NCBI GenBank assembly: GCA_013368445.1
Contig: JAACJO010000009.1
Span: 124,001 to 188,000, forward strand
Length of the DNA stretch: 64,000 nt
Source: Leucocoprinus leucothites
Taxonomy: Eukaryota > Basidiomycota > Agaricomycetes > Agaricales > Agaricaceae
Direction of reading: 5' to 3'
Below, piece by piece: positions 57,935 to 64,000 of the stretch (the first letter of the stretch is position 1; each line of letters opens with the position of its first letter). A program made the position numbers and the translations under genes. The notes below the pieces were generated by a model. The model had not been told where the DNA came from and did no database searches. It saw only the letters and a list, made by a program, of their open reading frames with translations.

Positions 57935-60660
57935 CTCGAGTTCCTTGTTTTCCGTCATTTGGGCGAATATTCCATTATCATAAAAGCATCTCGATAGATC
58001 CGATGATCAGTGATCCGGCCATGAACGGGTTATATTTACATGAGTAATAATACGTTTTTGTGAGCACTAATGCCCATCGTAATCAGAATCGATTCTGGGT
58101 AGTCGTACTAATCATATAGTCCGACCCGGACGAGAGCGGACTCGTGGTATTGAGAGACAGTTGGAAAGAGTTCTGGTATATGTCGTACTGATTGAACCCA
58201 GCATATAAGCCGGCCTACGCGTTGGAAACGGCGGAGTGGTGATCTGTGGAAGGCATAAGAAATGCGGGTCACATAACAACGATAGCGCGCACGAACTTGA
58301 GACATATGCGATAATTCAAGCCTTGTTGCGATCAACACTCGTCGAACATCATCCCTGAGTCGAGGGCGTTCATTGACTCTCGACATGGCGTCGATACTCG
58401 GAGCCAATCCCGACCAGCCCACAAGATAGCCAGCACGTTTTGTGCCCTCGCACGCCCGTAGCCAGGGTAGTTGTGTGCGCTGCTTTTGTAGTAAGAAAAA
58501 GCCGAGTTAAGGGTCCAGTAGTGGGGCTCTCGACAGTAGCCATTAGTGGTCAAGTTGACATATTCGTATGGCGTAGGCAAACACCGCCCCAAAGAATACG
58601 AAGGCCGAGACAGGCGAAGCCAAATATTGAATCAAGCGAACGAACGGCACCTGTGGTGGGGGCCGTTTGCAGGATTGGATGATGTTGACAAAGTAAAGTA
58701 AAGCCGATAAAGGAATCATATTGGCCTTTCAGGGAACTTATTCATGAGTGTCCCTAGTAATCTGGGGTGATTGACATGCTCACAGAGGAGGGATGTCCTT
58801 TATAGTTATTATTGGTAAAGGCGCCAAAGCGTGAGTAGCCCGGTTTATGGGAGGGAGCCACGAAGTTCACTAACGATTGGAGTACAGCCAGTCAGAAGTG
58901 ACTCAAAACATGTGGAGTTGAACGTGGGGCGCACACTTACATCTGGAAAAACCCTCCACTGTTACAATAACCGAGATCACTCTCCGCATGTAGCGCATGG
59001 TAAGCATAGGGCACCGAGAACTTGAGTGTTTTTGGTTGGAGCCCCGCGTTTTCTGGGGCAAATCCAGCACCTATTGTAGCCGCCATTTCGAACCAGGATG
59101 ATGGGTTAGAGAGCTTATCGGCCGATCCGCCTGCCAAAGTCTTCAGCGACGATCCATTTTGAAGCGAAATGAGATGCTCCCAATTGCAAAAATCTTGACT
59201 AGCCTTCCTCCTGGGTTGGCTGTCCAGTCTTGTTCGCGGGCCAATGACAAAGTGCGTCGCATCACCCAGTTCCCTCCGCAACTACATCGCGGTCCTATTT
59301 TGGGACGCTTCTGAGAGCAGAAATCAGGAGTGTGCATAATTCACGGTCTATTTGGCCAGGGCACAGTAAAATGAGTGCAGTTAGGGGATCTCAGTCTATG
59401 GGAGAGTGGGAGGGGTGGTGTAGAGAATTGTCGGAGTTTGAATCAGTCAGTAGAACACTCGATGCTCGTTGACCAACAGCGTTTTCCCACTTCAAGACAC
59501 CAGCTTCGGCCTGTCCAGTATGTCCAGGGTACCCTTGCACCTGCGACCCGGATCTTCATCTTCGGCTCGTCTCTTTCGCCTGTTCTTTCTCCCGGACTCT
59601 TGGACTACCCAATTTTTTCGCATGAGCGGACCGTCGGCATTTCACCCCTCTCTGTACTTTTGACCTAGACTGGTCAACCGCCCCTCTATGAAACGGATGT
59701 TGAACCAAGGATTCGCCCCCGCTTCACAAATTCTTCATTGGCCGACTGGTCACGAATCTACGTTTCCCCAGCAACACAGACTTGCCTTTTATTATCCGTA
59801 TGCATCGACCAACGGCACATTCTACGCCTGACTCGACTGTCTCTTTACGCTTTGACGGGCGCTGATGACCTACTCGCTATGAGGACTAGAACCTGGAAGC
59901 ACACACTTCATGGGATGTTTGTGATGGCGTTGAGGCTTTCCGGTATGCTCCTCTTACTAGAACTGTCCAGTTCCGCACCTAACATTCGGATTACGCGCAG
60001 GATAATCTATGATACGTTCTTCCCTCGCCCTTTCTCGATACTCAACGTCACTATTCTCCCCCGCATCTTACCTATCCATATTTACTCTCTCCTTGACGGC
60101 AATAACTCTCATCCCGCCTCATTTCGCCTTATTTCCGTTGCTCCCGTTGGTTGTGTCTCCCATCGTCCCTTCTCTGGGCAAACACCATTCTCAGATTGAC
60201 TGACCCCATTCCTACCTCTCTGTGACTACATACATCATCACTACCGCCTAGCACCAAAGGGGATGCAGTACACTCTAATTGAGGGTACCTTTACTCTTCG
60301 CAGCTCCACTGAACATTGAAAGACAGGTGCCCGCTTCTCACACTTCGTAATCTGGCACCATTGACGTGATTGGGCGGTATCTTGGGTATGCTGGATGTCA
60401 GTATTACGAATCGTGGATATATGCGATATTGCTTGACGGAATCTCTTACTCTGAGGTTCAATTCCATACTGGTAGCATTTACCGCTGCTTGCTGACTGTC
60501 TGGCATTCACCACTGCAAGGGGTACCGTAAAATGGGCTTATTCCGCTTGGAACGTCACTTCGGGCTAGAGCATATACCCACTCAAAGGGTATTGCAAGTG
60601 AACATTATCTGTTTGGGTATCCAGTCATGATTATCACTGCCACCATCATCCACAGCCTCG
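57935..60660. other. Unexplained stretch between copy 8 and the fossil copy
   Basis: About 2.7 kb without a supported gene. Open frames up to 153 codons (59738-60199, plus strand) overlap others in different phases and lack conserved motifs; the 153-codon one has a hydrophobic, serine-rich C-terminal half that shifts in character when read one base over. No clear repeat segment shared with the left block was noticed. Confidence 0.35.
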
Positions 60661-61655
60661 ATGAGCGGTCTCGCCAAGAGGAGAGAGGGAGGTTTGCTGA
60701 GATTATTTGTATTGTCGGACCGAATTCCCCTGGGAAAAGATCCGATAGTCACGACTCTGATGAGGATGTATAAAGTAGCGGGTATAGAAAACCGTTTTGT
60801 TGCGGGGCAGAACTTTCAGTATATCGACGGGTAAACATGCGGCATGGAGTGATGAGCAAGGTATGATTAAATGACTTTCAGTTTTCAGTTCAAGGCATTG
60901 GATATCGTGCATGGGCCCAAAGGAGCATTGCTCATTTTTCGCACAGCGGCTGTGGGCTTACTTTTTCCAGAGCCTATGTGCAATGAGCCAAGTTCTAACT
61001 TGAAACATGTTCATCTCTGTTAGAGAAGACTCGAGCACTTCTCTCGAAGAGCTGAGGGTTCAAGATCAGGAGAGCATAATCCAAGATGCTCTTGCAGCAG
61101 ATCTGGAACAAGGGCCAGTTTTTGTACGACTCCAAAAGTATGTCATGGAGAGGGTCATGAATTCGGCGCCCACTACCCTTGCCGGTGAAGTGGATCAGAC
61201 AGATAGGAAGAGTTGGTTCACCTGTAAGAAAAAGGTTGAAGGTATAGTTGGATGGTATGACGAAGACGCCCGGGTCAAATCAATGCAAAAGGAGTTAGAG
61301 GAACTTTTTCTAAGCTGGATAAGACTGGGCATGGAAGAGGTTTACAAAGCTCACTTCAGGCGTGTCGGATAGGCAGAGGACCACGATTGAGCCAATTTAA
61401 GCTGAAATAGACGCTGAAGACGTTGAAGAAGATGTTAAGATGCAATTGGATGAGGAGTTGGAGGAAGGGTAGGGATATTTTAGGCGAGAGTTTAGGGGGG
61501 TATTTTGAGGAAGCCAGAGAGATGGGCATTCCCATTGGGAGATAGCTCCGGGATTTTTACAGTATCCGCTCTTCTGTGAGTACTATTGTTCACTGTCCAT
61601 CAGGTCTTAGAGAAAATCAGAAAAGAGGCTCTTTGGCACTTTCTGAAGTCCCAGA
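60661..61655 (+). pseudogene. Fossil paralogue, copy 9, with frameshifts and stops
   Basis: Pieces of the family long exon survive. 61020-61372 reads SVREDSSTSLEELRVQDQES, QDALAADLEQGPVFVRLQK, then ARVKSMQKELEELF and EEVYKAHFRRVG before a stop. About 61495-61575, in another frame, reads YFEEAREMGIPIG, a stop, then LRDFYSI, followed by gtgagt like the normal last donor. About 1.3 kb of sequence in the family order is thus eroded. Upstream at about 60705-60750 a plus-strand frame reads EIICIVGPNSPGKRS before a stop, at about the position where intact copies have DDIVIFLWS. If homologous, it would be a near Walker A motif. Assignment of the 3' half is fairly safe; that of the 5' part is uncertain. 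Confidence 0.6.
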
Positions 61656-61977
61656 TCAAAGAACTTCCTTCCAAAAACTTATGATCAAGCTCCTATTCTC
61701 GCACCAAGACTGCATCTAATCCACAAACTTTTATAACGGCATTGCACACTTACAAGCATTTCTCCTCAGTATCTCATCGAAAGCTCAGGCGCGTTGGTCG
61801 AGCCTAGCGCCTTGTTGCATCGATCACTCGTTCTGTCAAGGGTCAAGCAACAAGCAAGGTGGTTCCGAGCCGGACGGTAAAAAGGAGTTTCAAGTATAAA
61901 ACTAATATGCAAACATCATTCTATAAATACGAATATACAAGGGAGCTGTCCGGCGTTCTGCTCGCCACTGTACAAGT

Positions 61978-64000
61978 TTACGTCGGGTCAATCGATCTGC
62001 GTTCAGAAAAATTAAATTGTTCACTCACGGCATTCATTTCTTCTGCCGTGTACCAACTCTTACGTCCAGAGTCGAGATTGATTTGGTGAGCACGTTGAGG
62101 GAGGGCCCGTTTCCAGATGATACCAATCATGTAGAAGATGATCACAACTGGGAAAGCAAGATAAGCCTCTGCAAACCTTTTATCAATTGCTAACTCGAAA
62201 ACGAGAGAATTGTGACCCACGGAAGAAGGTCTCTGCGACCTCGCCAGGCGAATCAAGCATACCACCAACTGGCCAGATAGCCTGAGAGAAATGAGTGAGC
62301 ATTGAGTGGCTTAACCTTGATAATGATATGTCTCACAATGTAGAATTGAGCGATTAAGACAAGAATGATAAGGACGACACCGAACCAAGATCCCCAGACA
62401 CCACCGAAGGCACGGAAAGGTAGCTCGTCAAGCGAATGGCCCTGGACCTTCCAGGCTCGGCGGAAACGAATACTAAGCAGCTGATAAGCGACCCAATAGC
62501 AGACTAGATGCTGACAGGGCACTTACTGGCATAGACAGATAGAGAGCCAGGTGAAGAGAACAGAGAGGCCCGAAAGAGCGATTAGCCAGTTGACTTAGAA
62601 AGTCAAGATTAGTCTTCCACGAGTACCGAGTGAGGTAATTCCTACATACAGATGACTGTCCCCTGTGGGGCGAGATTGATGTATGCAAGCGGTGCAAAAA
62701 GCAAAATGGCCACAACAGACCAGAGGGGTCGAGATGACTTGTCGACATAAGCGAAGATTTTTGGTGCATAACCCGTCTCAGCGAGTGCGGTTAGCGTACG
62801 TGATCCTGCATAAATACAGGAAAGCCCGATTGAGAGCACGGAGACACAGACAGTAGCATTGAGGAGATCTGAGCCGCAAATGAGAACATTCACTAAGAAT
62901 GTCGTGATGGTCTACGTACGATTCAATCCTTTAATTTGGGCGTAATCAAGAGCGATGACGAAAGGCGAAGCGCCTATCGCCCAAGGTTAGTTCTCCAGCG
63001 GTGGCACAAATGTTGCTTGAAGTACTTACCAGCACCACTACCGGTTGTAAGCCGGTCCTCTGTGTATGGAACCAATAGGCCGATAATTGTTAAGGAGGTT
63101 ACATAGATGATGGTCTTGGTTGGGTCAGATTAGAGTTGACTCATGAAGAACACGAACTCACAATACGCCAGAAGGTGCCTTTGACTGCAGCGGGCATGGA
63201 AGCACGAGGATTAGGAGTTTCGGAAGCAGCAAGACCGACGAGCTCGGTGCCAGCTGAAGGGAATAGTCAGACTCCAAATCAAGACATGTGAATACCTTGG
63301 AACTCACAGAAGGAGAAAGCGGCTAACGAGGGTTATCTCAGTGTATGCTATTCATTGTGAAAGAGAAGATTCCGCACCAGTTACGAACACAGCGCATATA
63401 CCCTTGAATCCGTTGGCGAAAGCACCGGGATTTTGCCAATTAGAGCCACCTATGTAATGACTATATGCTCCTGCATCGGGTCCGCCACCGCAGATACAAA
63501 CACTAGTGGGCGAAAAAAATATTAGGTCTTATCTTAATGAATGGGAAAAATACTCACATGCCAATGAGGATAAACATAACAACGACGATGAGTTTGAGGC
63601 ATGAAGACCAGAACTCTTCTTCTGCGAAGCCGAGGGTACCGAAGATACTAACAATTACTAAACACCAACATACAGCTTAGTCGAGGAAGAAAAGCTAGTT
63701 AATCACACTTACAGATAGCCATCCAAAATACCGTAATCCAGACTGCGAAGGACACATTGTTTGGCCAATAGTTCACCGTCGTTGCTGCTACAGTAATTTC
63801 CAGAGGAAGGGCGACAGCCCATTGGAACACATAATTCCAGCCCATAGCAAATGCGAACGAAGGATCAAGGAAACGAACAGCCCAAGTATAGAATCCACCA
63901 GAAATTGGGTAGAGAATAGATATTTCACCAATCGCCTAGGGCTAGTTAAAAATAGGAACCGGAAGGAACTGCTTATGAAGTGCCGCTTACCTGAGTAACA
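61978..64000 (-). CDS. Amino acid permease, YAT (APC superfamily) type, partial
   Basis: A plasma-membrane amino acid/proton symporter. The gene is on the minus strand, its N-terminal part lies beyond the right edge, and the stop is at 61978-61980. Several short introns interrupt it. From the edge inward the translation shows [134 protein letters not shown] and a terminal helix [19 protein letters not shown]. These are the standard blocks of fungal general amino acid permeases of the Gap1/Dip5 kind. The C-terminal tail [18 protein letters not shown] is cytosolic. Substrate range cannot be told. It marks the return to ordinary genes right of the accessory block. Confidence 0.88.

Noticed and set aside
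59738..60199. 153-codon plus-strand frame
   Set aside because: No motif, overlapping open frames in other phases, and no upstream or downstream exon structure.

Overview
The window looks like nuclear DNA of a filamentous basidiomycete, most likely an Agaricomycete. Genes are split by many 45-70 nt GT-AG introns. There is a Pil1/Lsp1 eisosome gene of the basidiomycete type, a TKL-like kinase with HGDLK in the catalytic loop, a STAND/NACHT NTPase, a DHA2-type MFS transporter and a YAT-family amino acid permease. No species is assigned.

Layout. (1) 1-21.0 kb is an accessory block of three diverged tandem units of about 8-9 kb. Each carries one minus-strand member of a paralogous gene family (1779-3125, 9559-10833, 19029-20321), separated by decayed, shared, mostly non-coding segments. 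(2) 21.1-39 kb is an ordinary core: Pil1-like eisosome protein with a very long disordered tail, an unknown membrane protein, a TKL-like kinase, a conserved fungal protein of unknown function, an intron-containing tRNA-Arg(ACG), an MFS transporter, a Bet1-like SNARE and a four-helix membrane protein. (3) 40.3-42.7 kb holds a NACHT NTPase. (4) 43-61.7 kb is a second accessory block with five more intact family members, all on the plus strand, plus one fossil copy. (5) 62-64 kb is the 3' part of an amino acid permease that runs off the right edge.

The main discovery is the family itself: eight recognisable five-exon genes plus a fossil. Seven are intact, and in each of these the spliced exon lengths sum to a multiple of three. 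Products are 316-395 aa. They share a fixed exon pattern: exon 1 ending in DDIVI, a 34-nt micro-exon beginning FLWS, an exon of about 173 nt, a long exon with a coiled coil, and a 24-39 nt last exon giving a basic tail, often ending FGLF. The order of elements fits a fungal AIG1/G-domain-like protein, but the positions of the P-loop (G1), DxxG (G3) and the TxxWD-like G4 strand are degenerate in every copy. I read them as a pseudo-GTPase family under rapid birth and death. That homology is inference from remembered motif patterns; the gene models themselves are read directly from the sequence.

The plus-strand copies on the right and the minus-strand copies on the left mirror each other around the core, and shared non-coding segments occur in opposite orientation on the two sides. 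The NACHT gene at the edge of the right block makes a fungal recognition or immunity-like cluster a reasonable hypothesis, not a demonstrated one.
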